Positions 19,342 to 28,686 of a DNA stretch of 64,000 nucleotides are shown one piece after another; the first letter of the stretch is position 1; every line of letters begins with the position of its first letter. Under the pieces are notes generated by a model, which was not told where the DNA came from, did not search any database, and saw only the letters and a program-made list of their open reading frames with translations. A program made the translations under genes and the position numbers. Source of the stretch: Bacillus atrophaeus (GTDB lineage: Bacteria > Bacillota > Bacilli > Bacillales > Bacillaceae); contig NZ_LSBB01000020.1 of the NCBI RefSeq assembly GCF_001584335.1, forward strand, positions 744,001 to 808,000, in the 5' to 3' direction.

Positions 19342-19838
19342 GCACTAGAGAAGCCGTTATTGTAAAGGTGGGGATTGCCGACGTTCAGATTGTTCGTTTT
19401 CCAGATAAAATCCGAACGTCTGGCCTCGGATCGTGTGTCGGTCTGGTTCTTTATGATAAAGAAGCACAAACGGCCGGGCTGGTTCATGTCATGCTGCCGG
19501 ATTCATCTTTATCAAAAACAGCGGAGCTCAACCGGGCAAAATATGCCGATACAGCGGTGAAGGCTACGATTGATATGCTGGTGGAAGCGGGCTGCCGAAA
19601 ATTCGCCTTAAAAGCAAAGCTTGCCGGCGGCTCGGAAATGTTTAAATTTAAAATGACGAATGATTTGATGAAAATCGGACCGAGAAATGTGTCAGCGATA
19701 AAAAAACAGCTGTCCTTATATAAAATACCGGTCATCAGTGAAGATACGGGCGGCTCCAGCGGCCGGACGATAGAGTTTGAACCGAAGTCCTGTGAGCTGC
19801 ACATTCGAACTGTTAAACAAGGTGAAAAAACGATTTAA
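19338..19838 (+). CDS. cheD: Chemoreceptor glutamine deamidase CheD
   Basis: 166 residues. The catalytic Cys is in GLGSCVGLVLYD and the His in GLVHVMLPDS; the AKLAGGSEMF motif follows. CheD deamidates chemoreceptor glutamines and is recruited by CheC in response to CheY-P. Its ATG overlaps the cheC stop. SD lies within the cheC 3' end. Confidence 0.96.
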   Translation: MSTREAVIVKVGIADVQIVRFPDKIRTSGLGSCVGLVLYDKEAQTAGLVHVMLPDSSLSKTAELNRAKYADTAVKATIDMLVEAGCRKFALKAKLAGGSEMFKFKMTNDLMKIGPRNVSAIKKQLSLYKIPVISEDTGGSSGRTIEFEPKSCELHIRTVKQGEKTI

Positions 19839-19859
19839 TAAGGTATTAGGGGGATAAAG

Positions 19860-20624
19860 ATGCAATCCTTAAACTATGAAGATCAGGTGCTTTGGTCGCG
19901 CTGGAAAGAGTGGAAAGATCCAAAAGCCGGTGATGATTTAATGCGCCGCTACATGCCGCTTGTTACATATCATGTAGGCAGAATTTCTGTCGGGCTGCCT
20001 AAATCGGTGCATAAAGACGATCTTATGAGCCTTGGTATGCTTGGTTTATATGATGCCCTTGAAAAATTTGATCCCAGCAGGGACTTGAAATTTGATACCT
20101 ACGCCTCGTTTAGGATTCGCGGTGCGATTATTGACGGGCTTCGGAAAGAAGACTGGCTGCCCAGAACATCACGGGAAAAAACGAAGAAGGTAGAAGCTGC
20201 GATTGAAAAGCTTGAACAGCGTTATCTTCGAAATGTATCGCCTGCAGAAATTGCAGAGGAGCTTGGAATGACAGAACAGGATGTTGTATCAACGATGAAC
20301 GAAGGCTTTTTTGCCAATCTGCTGTCAATTGATGAAAAGCTCCATGATCAGGACGACGGGGAAAATATCCAGGTGATGATCAGAGATGACAAAAATGTGC
20401 CCCCGGAAGAAAAAATCATGAAAGACGAACTGATTGCCCAGCTCGCTGAGAAAATTCATGAACTTTCTGAGAAGGAGCAGCTTGTGGTCAGTTTATTTTA
20501 TAAGGAAGAATTGACCTTGACGGAAATCGGACAAGTGCTGAGTCTGTCAACATCACGAATTTCACAAATTCATTCAAAGGCTCTTTTTAAATTAAAACAT
20601 CTGCTTGATAAAGTAATTCAATAA
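19860..20624 (+). CDS. sigD: Flagellar RNA polymerase sigma factor SigD
   Basis: 254 residues, FliA/sigma-28 class. Region 2 is HKDDLMSLGMLGLYDALEKF with the -10 recognition helix (KFDTYASFRIRGAIIDGLRKEDW). Region 3 follows. Region 4 is LTLTEIGQVLSLSTSRISQIHSKALFKLK. SigD directs late motility genes (flagellin, autolysins, motAB). In B. subtilis its position far down this long operon limits its level and underlies the bistable motile/sessile choice. SD TAGGGGGATAAAG. Confidence 0.98.
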   Translation: MQSLNYEDQVLWSRWKEWKDPKAGDDLMRRYMPLVTYHVGRISVGLPKSVHKDDLMSLGMLGLYDALEKFDPSRDLKFDTYASFRIRGAIIDGLRKEDWLPRTSREKTKKVEAAIEKLEQRYLRNVSPAEIAEELGMTEQDVVSTMNEGFFANLLSIDEKLHDQDDGENIQVMIRDDKNVPPEEKIMKDELIAQLAEKIHELSEKEQLVVSLFYKEELTLTEIGQVLSLSTSRISQIHSKALFKLKHLLDKVIQ

Positions 20625-20643
20625 GGAATTTCATGGTTAGCGA

Positions 20644-21159
20644 GTGAAAAACATGTCAACACTATTATGGCTTTTAAGCTTTATGCTTCACGGCGTTCTC
20701 CTGTATGCCGTCATTATTCTGTATACGAAGCTGGCAGCTCTCAAAGAAACGGAGAGGCAGCAAAAGAAAATTCTTGAAGAGACCGAGAACACCCTGGCTG
20801 CATTTCTGCTTGAACTAAAAGAAGAAAATGAGAAATTGATAGAACATCCTGTAGATCTCAGTGCAGGCAAAGACCGAGCGGGGCAGGAAAAAAAGACTCC
20901 GCAGTCATCCGGCGAAAAAGCGGAGACGGCGCCTGAGCCGGAGGAAACTCCGATTCCCGCACATATTCAAGGTCTCATCAGTGAAGTGGAACAGGCGGAA
21001 GACAGCATGAACAGCGGAGGACGATCATTTGAAGATCAAGTGATTGAATTATACGATCAAGGCTTTTCAGCCGGAGAAATTGCGAGGAAATTAAAGAGCG
21101 GAAAGACAGAAATTGAGCTGTTTTTAAAATTTCGCGCTAAAGCTGTAAAGGATTCTTGA
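20644..21159 (+). CDS. swrB: SwrB, membrane-anchored activator of flagellar assembly and sigma-D
   Basis: 171 residues. An N-terminal transmembrane helix (about residues 5-28, LLWLLSFMLHGVLLYAVIILYT) is followed by a Glu/Lys coiled coil, a Pro-rich linker and a C-terminal helix-turn-helix-like segment (VIELYDQGFSAGEIARKLKSGKTEIELFLKF). In B. subtilis SwrB (YlxL), the last fla/che gene, promotes basal-body maturation and full sigma-D activity. The start is GTG 20644 with only a weak SD, GGTTAGCGAG. No terminator is visible after the stop; the rpsB promoter overlaps it. Confidence 0.93.
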   Translation: MKNMSTLLWLLSFMLHGVLLYAVIILYTKLAALKETERQQKKILEETENTLAAFLLELKEENEKLIEHPVDLSAGKDRAGQEKKTPQSSGEKAETAPEPEETPIPAHIQGLISEVEQAEDSMNSGGRSFEDQVIELYDQGFSAGEIARKLKSGKTEIELFLKFRAKAVKDS

Positions 21160-21184
21160 TTGTCGCCTAAAGCTGTGTTATATT
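21156..21184 (+). promoter_or_regulatory. sigma-A promoter for rpsB
   Basis: -35 TTGATT (21156-21161), 17-bp spacer, -10 TATATT (21179-21184). The -35 overlaps the swrB stop codon. This gives an rpsB leader of roughly 110 nt. Confidence 0.75.
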
Positions 21185-21220
21185 ATTTTGTGGTGTTAAA
21201 TACACACGCTTAACGATTTA

Positions 21221-21249
21221 TGCAGAGGGTGCTGCACGGCAGTTCTGCA
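21221..21249 (+). promoter_or_regulatory. Hairpin in the rpsB leader RNA
   Basis: TGCAGA at 21221-21226 pairs with TCTGCA at 21244-21249, with an inner GCTG/CAGT stem and a GGGT bulge. No T-run follows, so this is not a terminator. Its place in the leader of a ribosomal-protein operon suggests an S2 autoregulatory site, but this is inferred only from position and shape. Confidence 0.45.
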
Positions 21250-21258
21250 CAAAAATGA

Positions 21259-22032
<774 letters not shown>

Positions 22033-22040
22033 CCTATTCA

Positions 22041-22080
22041 AAAAGGTGATAAGAGGGACTGCCTTTTATCACCTTTTTTT
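22041..22080 (+). terminator. Intrinsic terminator between rpsB and tsf
   Basis: AAAAGGTGATAAGAGG (22041-22056) pairs with the arm ending 22077 around a 5-nt loop (GACTG), and the arm merges into a run of seven T. The 16-bp stem allowing for G-U pairs is strong, so tsf must rely on read-through or its own promoter. Confidence 0.88.
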
Positions 22081-22132
22081 CAAGAAAAATGTATCTATAC
22101 ATATCTTGTTAACATATAAGGAGGAAATATAA

Positions 22133-23014
22133 ATGGCTATTACTGCACAGCAAGTAAAAGAATTGCGTCAAAAAACAGGCGCAGGCATGATGGATTGTAA
22201 AAAAGCATTAACTGAAACTGATGGTGATATGGACAAAGCAATCGACCTTCTTAGAGAAAAAGGAATTGCAAAAGCAGCGAAAAAAGCTGACCGTATCGCA
22301 GCTGAAGGTTCAACTCTTATTAAAACTGACGGCAACAAAGCTGTTATTTTAGAAGTAAACTCTGAAACAGATTTCGTTGCGAAAAACGAAGGCTTCAAAG
22401 AGCTTCTTGACACATTGGCTGACCACCTTCTTGCAAACGCTCCTGAAAGCGTTGAAGAAGCACTTGGACAAAAAATGGACAATGGCTCTACTGTAGAAGA
22501 GTACATTACAACTGCAGTTGCTAAAATCGGTGAAAAAATCACGCTTCGCCGTTTCACAGTGCTTACAAAAGACGACAGTGCTGCATTTGGTGCTTACCTG
22601 CACATGGGCGGCCGTATCGGTGTGTTAACGGTTCTTACCGGCACTACTGAAGAAGAAATTGCAAGAGATATCGCAATGCACGTTGCTGCGGTAAATCCTC
22701 GTTACATTTCTCGCGACCAAGTGTCTGAAGAAGAAACAAATCACGAGCGTCAAATTTTGACTCAGCAAGCTCTTCAAGAAGGCAAACCAGAAAATATCGT
22801 AGCAAAAATGGTTGAAGGCCGTTTGAACAAATTCTTCGAAGAAATCTGCCTTTTAGATCAGCCGTTTGTTAAAAACCCTGACGAAAGAGTAAAACAGGTT
22901 ATCGCTGCTAAAAACGCAACTGTTCAAACTTACGTCCGCTATGAAGTTGGAGAAGGCATTGAAAAACGCCAAGAAAACTTTGCTGAAGAAGTTATGAACC
23001 AAGTGAAAAAATAA
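22133..23014 (+). CDS. tsf: Translation elongation factor Ts
   Basis: 293 residues. The N-terminal UBA-like domain ([23 protein letters not shown]) is followed by the core dimerisation domain with the TDFVAKN motif ([13 protein letters not shown]) that catalyses GDP release from EF-Tu. The C-terminal helical module ends [36 protein letters not shown]. It follows rpsB, the classic rpsB-tsf pair. Confidence 0.98.
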   Translation: MAITAQQVKELRQKTGAGMMDCKKALTETDGDMDKAIDLLREKGIAKAAKKADRIAAEGSTLIKTDGNKAVILEVNSETDFVAKNEGFKELLDTLADHLLANAPESVEEALGQKMDNGSTVEEYITTAVAKIGEKITLRRFTVLTKDDSAAFGAYLHMGGRIGVLTVLTGTTEEEIARDIAMHVAAVNPRYISRDQVSEEETNHERQILTQQALQEGKPENIVAKMVEGRLNKFFEEICLLDQPFVKNPDERVKQVIAAKNATVQTYVRYEVGEGIEKRQENFAEEVMNQVKK

Positions 23015-23018
23015 TGGT

Positions 23019-23050
23019 GAAAAGCTTCTGCGAGTCATTCGCGGCTTTTC
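23019..23050 (+). repeat. Hairpin after tsf without T-run
   Basis: GAAAAGC (23019-23025) pairs with GCTTTTC (23044-23050), with an inner TGCGA/TCGCG stem. It sits 5 bp after the tsf stop and 8 bp before a true terminator. It probably protects the tsf mRNA 3' end. Confidence 0.55.
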
Positions 23051-23057
23051 AGGCAGT

Positions 23058-23088
23058 ATAGGGGACACAACTTGTGTTCCCTATTTTT
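23058..23088 (+). terminator. Intrinsic terminator tsf/pyrH
   Basis: ATAGGGGACAC (23058-23068) and GTGTTCCCTAT (23074-23084) form an 11-bp stem with a 5-nt loop, followed by TTTTT. Confidence 0.88.
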
Positions 23089-23097
23089 AAAACAATA

Positions 23098-23126
23098 TTT
23101 ACAAACCTTTTTTTCTCTTGCATAAT
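23098..23126 (+). promoter_or_regulatory. Probable sigma-A promoter for pyrH-frr
   Basis: -35 TTTACA (23098-23103), 17-bp spacer, -10 CATAAT (23121-23126), directly after the tsf terminator and 34 bp before the pyrH ATG. Confidence 0.6.
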
Positions 23127-23159
23127 AGTAAACGGCAATGTTTACACTTGGAGGTTATC

Positions 23160-23882
23160 ATGGAAAAACCAAAATACAATCGTATCGTACTAAAGCTTAG
23201 CGGAGAAGCATTGGCGGGAGAACAGGGAAACGGAATTAATCCGACTGTCATTCAATCCATAGCGAAGCAAGTGAAAGAAATCGCTGAGCTTGAAGTCGAA
23301 GTAGCAGTTGTCGTAGGCGGAGGCAACTTATGGCGCGGCAAAACAGGCAGTGATTTAGGTATGGACCGCGCAACTGCGGACTATATGGGAATGCTTGCAA
23401 CTGTTATGAACTCGCTTGCGCTTCAAGACAGCTTAGAAACTCTCGGAATTCAATCCAGAGTGCAGACATCTATTGAAATGCGGCAAGTTGCAGAACCGTA
23501 TATTAGAAGAAAAGCCATTCGTCATTTGGAGAAAAAACGTGTCGTTATTTTTGCTGCGGGTACTGGAAATCCGTATTTCTCTACAGATACGACAGCCGCA
23601 CTGCGGGCCGCTGAAATTGAAGCGGACGTTATTTTGATGGCTAAAAATAATGTAGACGGTGTGTATAATGCTGATCCTAGGAAAGATGAGTCAGCTGTGA
23701 AGTATGAATCACTCTCTTATCTTGACGTCTTAAAAGACGGACTGGAAGTCATGGATTCCACAGCTTCTTCTTTATGTATGGATAATGACATTCCGCTTAT
23801 CGTCTTTTCTATTATGGAAGAAGGAAATATAAAGCGTGCCGTCACAGGCGAATCTATCGGAACGATCGTGAGGGGGAAATAA
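23160..23882 (+). CDS. pyrH: UMP kinase
   Basis: 240 residues of the amino-acid-kinase fold. UMP + ATP gives UDP + ADP in pyrimidine nucleotide synthesis. Markers are [13 protein letters not shown] (phosphate-binding), [31 protein letters not shown] and the C-terminal [17 protein letters not shown] 23160 is chosen because SD GGAGGTTATC precedes it and it gives [10 protein letters not shown]. An in-frame start 42 bp upstream lies within the promoter -10 region. frr follows after 1 bp. Confidence 0.98.
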   Translation: MEKPKYNRIVLKLSGEALAGEQGNGINPTVIQSIAKQVKEIAELEVEVAVVVGGGNLWRGKTGSDLGMDRATADYMGMLATVMNSLALQDSLETLGIQSRVQTSIEMRQVAEPYIRRKAIRHLEKKRVVIFAAGTGNPYFSTDTTAALRAAEIEADVILMAKNNVDGVYNADPRKDESAVKYESLSYLDVLKDGLEVMDSTASSLCMDNDIPLIVFSIMEEGNIKRAVTGESIGTIVRGK

Positions 23883-23883
23883 C

Positions 23884-24441
23884 GTGTCAAACGAAGTATT
23901 AACAGAAACAAAAGAGCGGATGGAAAAGGCAGTTGCCGCTTACCAGCGTGAATTGGCTACTGTTCGTGCGGGCCGCGCAAATCCATCTTTATTAGACAAA
24001 GTAACAGTTGAATATTACGGAGCACAGACACCTTTAAACCAGCTGTCTTCTATTAATGTACCGGAAGCGCGTATGCTTGTTATCACACCATACGACAAGA
24101 CGGCGATCGGTGATATCGAGAAAGCCATTCTTAAAGCGGATTTAGGCGTAACGCCGACAAGCGACGGGAATATTATCCGAATCGCCATCCCTGCCTTAAC
24201 AGAAGAAAGACGTAAAGAATTGGTCAAGCTCGTCAAAAAATATGCTGAAGAAGCAAAGGTCGCTGTCCGAAACGTTCGCCGAGATGCAAATGATGATCTG
24301 AAAAAGCTTGAGAAAAATGGTGACATTACTGAGGATGAATTGCGGACTTCTAATGAAGATGTTCAAAAATTGACAGATGAATATGTGTCAAAAATTGACA
24401 GCGTCACAAAAGACAAAGAAAAAGAAATCATGGAAGTTTAA
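23884..24441 (+). CDS. frr: Ribosome recycling factor
   Basis: 185 residues, full length for RRF. The tRNA-mimic fold has a three-helix bundle ([27 protein letters not shown] in adjoining helices) and an inserted beta domain with [14 protein letters not shown]. With EF-G it splits post-termination ribosomes. GTG start with SD AGGGGGAAATAAC inside the pyrH 3' end. Terminated by the hairpin at 24476. Confidence 0.98.
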   Translation: MSNEVLTETKERMEKAVAAYQRELATVRAGRANPSLLDKVTVEYYGAQTPLNQLSSINVPEARMLVITPYDKTAIGDIEKAILKADLGVTPTSDGNIIRIAIPALTEERRKELVKLVKKYAEEAKVAVRNVRRDANDDLKKLEKNGDITEDELRTSNEDVQKLTDEYVSKIDSVTKDKEKEIMEV

Positions 24442-24475
24442 TGAAAAACTATGTACAATAGATAATAGTGAAAAG

Positions 24476-24504
24476 ACCCTCTCATGTTTACAGGGGGTTT
24501 TTTT
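24476..24504 (+). terminator. Intrinsic terminator after frr
   Basis: ACCCTCT (24476-24482) pairs with AGGGGGT (24492-24498) around a 9-nt loop, followed by a run of seven T. Confidence 0.8.
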
Positions 24505-24571
24505 GTTAATACTGTTGATTATCATTGGTCATCAGCAGGAATGCAACCTTTTTGGGTGACGGAGGAATCTC

Positions 24572-25354
24572 ATGCTCAACATACTCAAAAATTGGAAGAA
24601 TCAGCAAACAGCTGCTTCCAACTTAGAACGGTATACAAAAGAAGACATACTGAAGGGAGAAATCCCCGCGCATATTGCCATTATTATGGACGGAAACGGC
24701 CGTTGGGCTAAAAAGCGCGCACTTCCCCGGATTGCCGGCCACCACGAAGGGATGAAAGTGGTTAAAAGAACGACGAAGCTTGCAAATGAGCTGGGTGTTA
24801 AAGTACTGTCTTTATATGCTTTTTCAACGGAAAACTGGAAACGTCCCAAGCCGGAAGTCGATTTCTTAATGAAGCTCCCGGAAGAATTTTTGAATACGTA
24901 TCTTCCAGAGCTTGTAGAAGAGAATGTGCGGGTCCAAATTATGGGCGATCAGTCTACTCTGCCTGACCACACGTTTCGGGCAATGGAGAAGGCTGTGCGG
25001 GATACTGAGCAGAATGACGGGCTCATCCTTAATTTTGCGCTGAATTACGGCGGCCGTACAGAAATAGTGTGTGCAGCAAAATCACTCGCAGAAAAAGTGA
25101 AGGACGGGTCTTTGAATGTTGAAGACATTGATGAATCTCTTTTTTCGGACTATTTAATGACTGAATCTTTACAGGATCCTGAACTTTTGATTCGAACAAG
25201 CGGAGAAATCAGACTGAGTAACTTTATGCTTTGGCAGGTAGCTTACAGTGAATTTGTCTTTACGGACGTTCTTTGGCCTGATTTTAATGAAAATGATTTC
25301 TTAAAAGCGTTAGGAGAATTTCAGCAGCGCGGCCGGAGGTTTGGCGGAATTTAG
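24572..25354 (+). CDS. uppS: Undecaprenyl diphosphate synthase
   Basis: 260 residues of the cis-prenyltransferase family. It makes the C55 lipid carrier for peptidoglycan and wall teichoic acid from FPP and IPP. The catalytic Asp40 is in IIMDGNGRWAKKR; LSLYAFSTENWKRP and the C-terminal LLIRTSGEIRLSNFMLWQ motif are intact. ATG 24572 follows SD GACGGAGGAATCTC. cdsA follows closely, so wall-lipid and phospholipid precursor genes are co-transcribed. Confidence 0.97.
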   Translation: MLNILKNWKNQQTAASNLERYTKEDILKGEIPAHIAIIMDGNGRWAKKRALPRIAGHHEGMKVVKRTTKLANELGVKVLSLYAFSTENWKRPKPEVDFLMKLPEEFLNTYLPELVEENVRVQIMGDQSTLPDHTFRAMEKAVRDTEQNDGLILNFALNYGGRTEIVCAAKSLAEKVKDGSLNVEDIDESLFSDYLMTESLQDPELLIRTSGEIRLSNFMLWQVAYSEFVFTDVLWPDFNENDFLKALGEFQQRGRRFGGI

Positions 25355-25366
25355 AGGATGGTGGAA

Positions 25367-26167
25367 ATGAAACAAAGAATCTTGACAGGTGTTCTGGCAG
25401 CCGTTTTATTTTTGGCTTTTGTTATTTACGGAGAACTGCCGTTCGCCATATTAGTTTATGTGATGGGCAGTGTGGCGCTGTTTGAGCTTTTACGGATGAA
25501 AAAGCTCAAGCTTTTTTCACTTCCCGGATTGATCAGTCTGATCTTATTATGGCTGTTATTATTGCCAAGCCGGTATTATTTATTTGAAGACATCGGCATC
25601 TCGAAAATGGAGACGGCGCTTTTTGCGGTGCTGCTTTTGCTGATCTATACAGTGCTGGTGAAAAACAATTTTACCTTTGATGACGCAGGATTTATCACAC
25701 TTGCGACAATCTATATCGGAATGTGCTTTTATTATTTTATAGAAATCAGAAATATTGACCAAGGCGGACTTAGGTATATTTTTTATGCTTGCGTTGTCAT
25801 TTGGTCAACGGATTCAGGCGCGTACTTTGTCGGAAAATCGCTAGGGAAGCGGAAGCTGTGGCCGGAAATCAGTCCGAATAAAACAGTTGAAGGTTTTGTC
25901 GGCGGCATCGTGATCGCACTTATAGGCGCGACGATCTTTCAATTTTTCGCTGAAGTTCCGATACCTTATATTTCACTGCTTTTCATTACGCTGTTTTTGT
26001 CTGTATTCGGCCAGATGGGGGATTTAGTAGAATCTGCACTGAAAAGACATTACGATGTGAAAGATTCGGGGAAGATTCTGCCTGGGCATGGCGGTATTTT
26101 AGACCGTTTTGACAGCTTTTTGTTTGTCATGCCGTTCTTGTACTTCCTGCTTGCCCTTTTTTCATAA
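25367..26167 (+). CDS. cdsA: Phosphatidate cytidylyltransferase (CDP-diglyceride synthase)
   Basis: 266 residues and about eight membrane helices. It converts phosphatidic acid and CTP to CDP-diacylglycerol. The family signature near the C-terminus is complete: SVFGQMGDLVESALKRHYDVKDSG, then LPGHGGILDRFDS in the next block. I prefer ATG 25367 (SD GAGGATGGTGG). ATG 25358, giving three more residues (269 in total), is also possible. Confidence 0.95.
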   Translation: MKQRILTGVLAAVLFLAFVIYGELPFAILVYVMGSVALFELLRMKKLKLFSLPGLISLILLWLLLLPSRYYLFEDIGISKMETALFAVLLLLIYTVLVKNNFTFDDAGFITLATIYIGMCFYYFIEIRNIDQGGLRYIFYACVVIWSTDSGAYFVGKSLGKRKLWPEISPNKTVEGFVGGIVIALIGATIFQFFAEVPIPYISLLFITLFLSVFGQMGDLVESALKRHYDVKDSGKILPGHGGILDRFDSFLFVMPFLYFLLALFS

Positions 26168-26226
26168 AAAAAGGCTAATATGAAGATGCAGAATGATCTG
26201 ATAGCAAAAAGGATAGGAGTGGCATT

Positions 26227-27378
26227 TTGAAGAATATTTGTCTTTTAGGAGCAACAGGATCGATTGGGGAACAGACGATTGATGTATTGCGGGCGCACCC
26301 AGACCAATTTCAGCTTGTGTCTATGACATTCGGCCGCAATGCGGAAAAGGCTGTCCCTATGATAGAAGCCTTTAAACCGAAATTTGTCGCAGTCGGTGAT
26401 CAGGATACATATAACAAATTAAAACAAGTCTCTTTCTCTTATAATGTTCATATCGGCATCGGTGAAGAAGGCCTGATTGAAGCGGCGGTAATGGAAGAAG
26501 TCGATATCGTCGTGAATGCGCTGCTTGGCAGCGTAGGCTTAATTCCCACTTTAAAGGCGATTGAACAGAAAAAAACAATTGCGCTTGCAAATAAGGAAAC
26601 TCTTGTCACGGCCGGGCATATAGTAAAAGAACACGCTAAAATCTACGGTGTCCCTCTATTGCCTGTTGACAGTGAGCATTCAGCAATTTTCCAAGCGTTG
26701 CAGGGAGAACAAAGTAAAAACATAGAACGCCTTATTATCACAGCTTCTGGGGGGAGTTTCAGAGACCGCACCCGAAAAGAGCTGGAATCGGTTACGATAG
26801 AGGATGCATTAAAGCACCCGAATTGGTCAATGGGTGCAAAAATCACCATTGATTCGGCTACAATGATGAATAAGGGGCTAGAGGTGATCGAAGCACATTG
26901 GCTTTTCGATATTCCGTATGAACAGATTGATGTCGTGTTACATAAGGAAAGCATCATCCATTCAATGGTAGAATTTCACGACAGAAGCGTGATCGCGCAG
27001 CTTGGCACTCCGGATATGAGAGTTCCGATTCAATACGCGCTCACCTACCCGGACCGGCTGCCGCTGCCGGAAGCAAAAAGGCTTGAGCTATGGGAAATCG
27101 GAAGCCTCCATTTTGAAAAAGCGGATTTCGAAAGGTTCCGCTGCTTACAATTTGCTTTTGATTCAGGTAAAATAGGGGGAACGATGCCTACGGTGCTAAA
27201 CGCAGCGAACGAAACGGCAGTCGCCGCTTTTTTAGCCGGAGAGATTTCGTTTCTGTCTATTGAAGACCTCATTGAAAGGGCATTAAAACGACATCAAGTT
27301 ATTCATCAGCCAAGCTTGTCGGACATTCAAGAAGTGGACAAAGATACACGGGGATACGTCAATTCAATACTCACATAA
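26227..27378 (+). CDS. dxr: 1-deoxy-D-xylulose 5-phosphate reductoisomerase
   Basis: 383 residues. It makes MEP from DXP with NADPH, the committed step of the non-mevalonate isoprenoid pathway that feeds uppS. NADPH-binding [17 protein letters not shown] is at the N-terminus, [12 protein letters not shown] in the middle, and the metal/substrate block is [11 protein letters not shown]. The flexible loop and C-terminal helical domain are present. The start is TTG 26227 behind SD GGATAGGAGTGG. rasP follows after 6 bp. Confidence 0.97.
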   Translation: MKNICLLGATGSIGEQTIDVLRAHPDQFQLVSMTFGRNAEKAVPMIEAFKPKFVAVGDQDTYNKLKQVSFSYNVHIGIGEEGLIEAAVMEEVDIVVNALLGSVGLIPTLKAIEQKKTIALANKETLVTAGHIVKEHAKIYGVPLLPVDSEHSAIFQALQGEQSKNIERLIITASGGSFRDRTRKELESVTIEDALKHPNWSMGAKITIDSATMMNKGLEVIEAHWLFDIPYEQIDVVLHKESIIHSMVEFHDRSVIAQLGTPDMRVPIQYALTYPDRLPLPEAKRLELWEIGSLHFEKADFERFRCLQFAFDSGKIGGTMPTVLNAANETAVAAFLAGEISFLSIEDLIERALKRHQVIHQPSLSDIQEVDKDTRGYVNSILT

Positions 27379-27384
27379 GGTGGT

Positions 27385-28653
27385 ATGTTCGTGAATACAG
27401 TAATAGCGTTTATTATTATTTTCGGAACGCTCGTTTTCTTCCATGAACTGGGCCATTTATTGCTTGCCCAAAGAGCGGGAATCCTCTGCCGTGAATTTGC
27501 GATCGGCTTTGGTCCTAAAATTTTTTCTTTTAAGAAAAATGAAACGGTGTATACAATCAGGCTGCTTCCGGTCGGCGGATTTGTCCGCATGGCCGGTGAA
27601 GATCCTGAGATGATTGAAGTTAAGCCGGGGTACACGGTCGGCCTTCTTTTTAATAAAGAGGACCAGGTTGAGAAGGTTATTATCAATCAGAAAGAAAAAT
27701 ACCCTGACGCTTTGGTCATCGAAGTGGAGACCGCTGATTTAGAACATGACATGAAAATCACCGGTTACGAACAGGGGAAAGAAGAGGAACTGTCAAGCTT
27801 CACTGTCAGCCAAACCTCTTTCTTTATCGTAGACGGAGAAGAGGTGCAGATTGCGCCATATAACCGTCAGTTCGGTTCAAAACCCGTATGGCAGCGGATC
27901 AAGGCCATTGCCGCGGGTCCAATTATGAACTTTATATTGGCCTATGTCATCCTTGTTATGCTCGGTCTGATTCAAGGAGTGCCGTCAAATGAGCCGGTTC
28001 TCGGAAAACTGACCGACGATGGACGGGCTGCTGTCTCCGGATTAAAAGAAGGAGACTATATTCAAAGCATTAACGGAGAAAAAATGCGTTCTTGGACTGA
28101 TATCGTCTCGGCCGTTAAGAAAAATCCGGACAAAGAAATGGACGTCGCTGTAAAGCGGGATAACAAAACACTCCATATTTCTGTTACACCGGAAGCTGTA
28201 AAAGATGAGAACAAAAAAACGATCGGCCGTTTTGGCTCATATTCACCGACAGAAAAAGGGGTGCTTGCCTCTATCGCGTACGGTGCTACATCAACTGTCG
28301 ATGTTACAAAAGCGATTTTAACCAATCTGGGTAAATTAGTGACTGGCCAATTTAAGATTGATATGCTTGCTGGCCCGGTTGGCATTTATGATATGACAGA
28401 TCAAGTGGCAAAAACCGGTTTAATTAATTTATTTCAATTTGCCGCATTTTTAAGCATTAACCTTGGTATTGTCAATTTGCTTCCGATTCCTGCGCTTGAC
28501 GGGGGAAGACTGTTATTCCTGTTTGTCGAAGCCATTCGCGGGAAACCGATTAATCGTGACAAAGAGGCATTTGTTGTATTTATCGGGGTTGCTTTTCTAA
28601 TGCTTCTCATGCTTGTTGTGACATGGAATGATATCCAGCGATTATTTTTATAA
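27385..28653 (+). CDS. rasP: Site-2 intramembrane metalloprotease RasP
   Basis: 422 residues. The zinc motif HELGH is at residues 20-24 in the first membrane helix. A PDZ domain lies in the middle (AAVSGLKEGDYIQSINGEK), and the second catalytic motif is NLLPIPALDGGRL near the C-terminus. RasP makes the second cut in anti-sigma factors such as RsiW and in FtsL, and clears signal peptides. ATG 27385 lies only 6 bp after the dxr stop, with SD AAGGTGG. Confidence 0.97.
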   Translation: MFVNTVIAFIIIFGTLVFFHELGHLLLAQRAGILCREFAIGFGPKIFSFKKNETVYTIRLLPVGGFVRMAGEDPEMIEVKPGYTVGLLFNKEDQVEKVIINQKEKYPDALVIEVETADLEHDMKITGYEQGKEEELSSFTVSQTSFFIVDGEEVQIAPYNRQFGSKPVWQRIKAIAAGPIMNFILAYVILVMLGLIQGVPSNEPVLGKLTDDGRAAVSGLKEGDYIQSINGEKMRSWTDIVSAVKKNPDKEMDVAVKRDNKTLHISVTPEAVKDENKKTIGRFGSYSPTEKGVLASIAYGATSTVDVTKAILTNLGKLVTGQFKIDMLAGPVGIYDMTDQVAKTGLINLFQFAAFLSINLGIVNLLPIPALDGGRLLFLFVEAIRGKPINRDKEAFVVFIGVAFLMLLMLVVTWNDIQRLFL

Positions 28654-28686
28654 ATTGAATAGTAAATGAATCAGAGGTGCGAAGAA

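Noticed and set aside
28654..28686. A T-box leader for proS
   Set aside because: Only 33 bp separate rasP and proS; there is no room and no T-box sequence.
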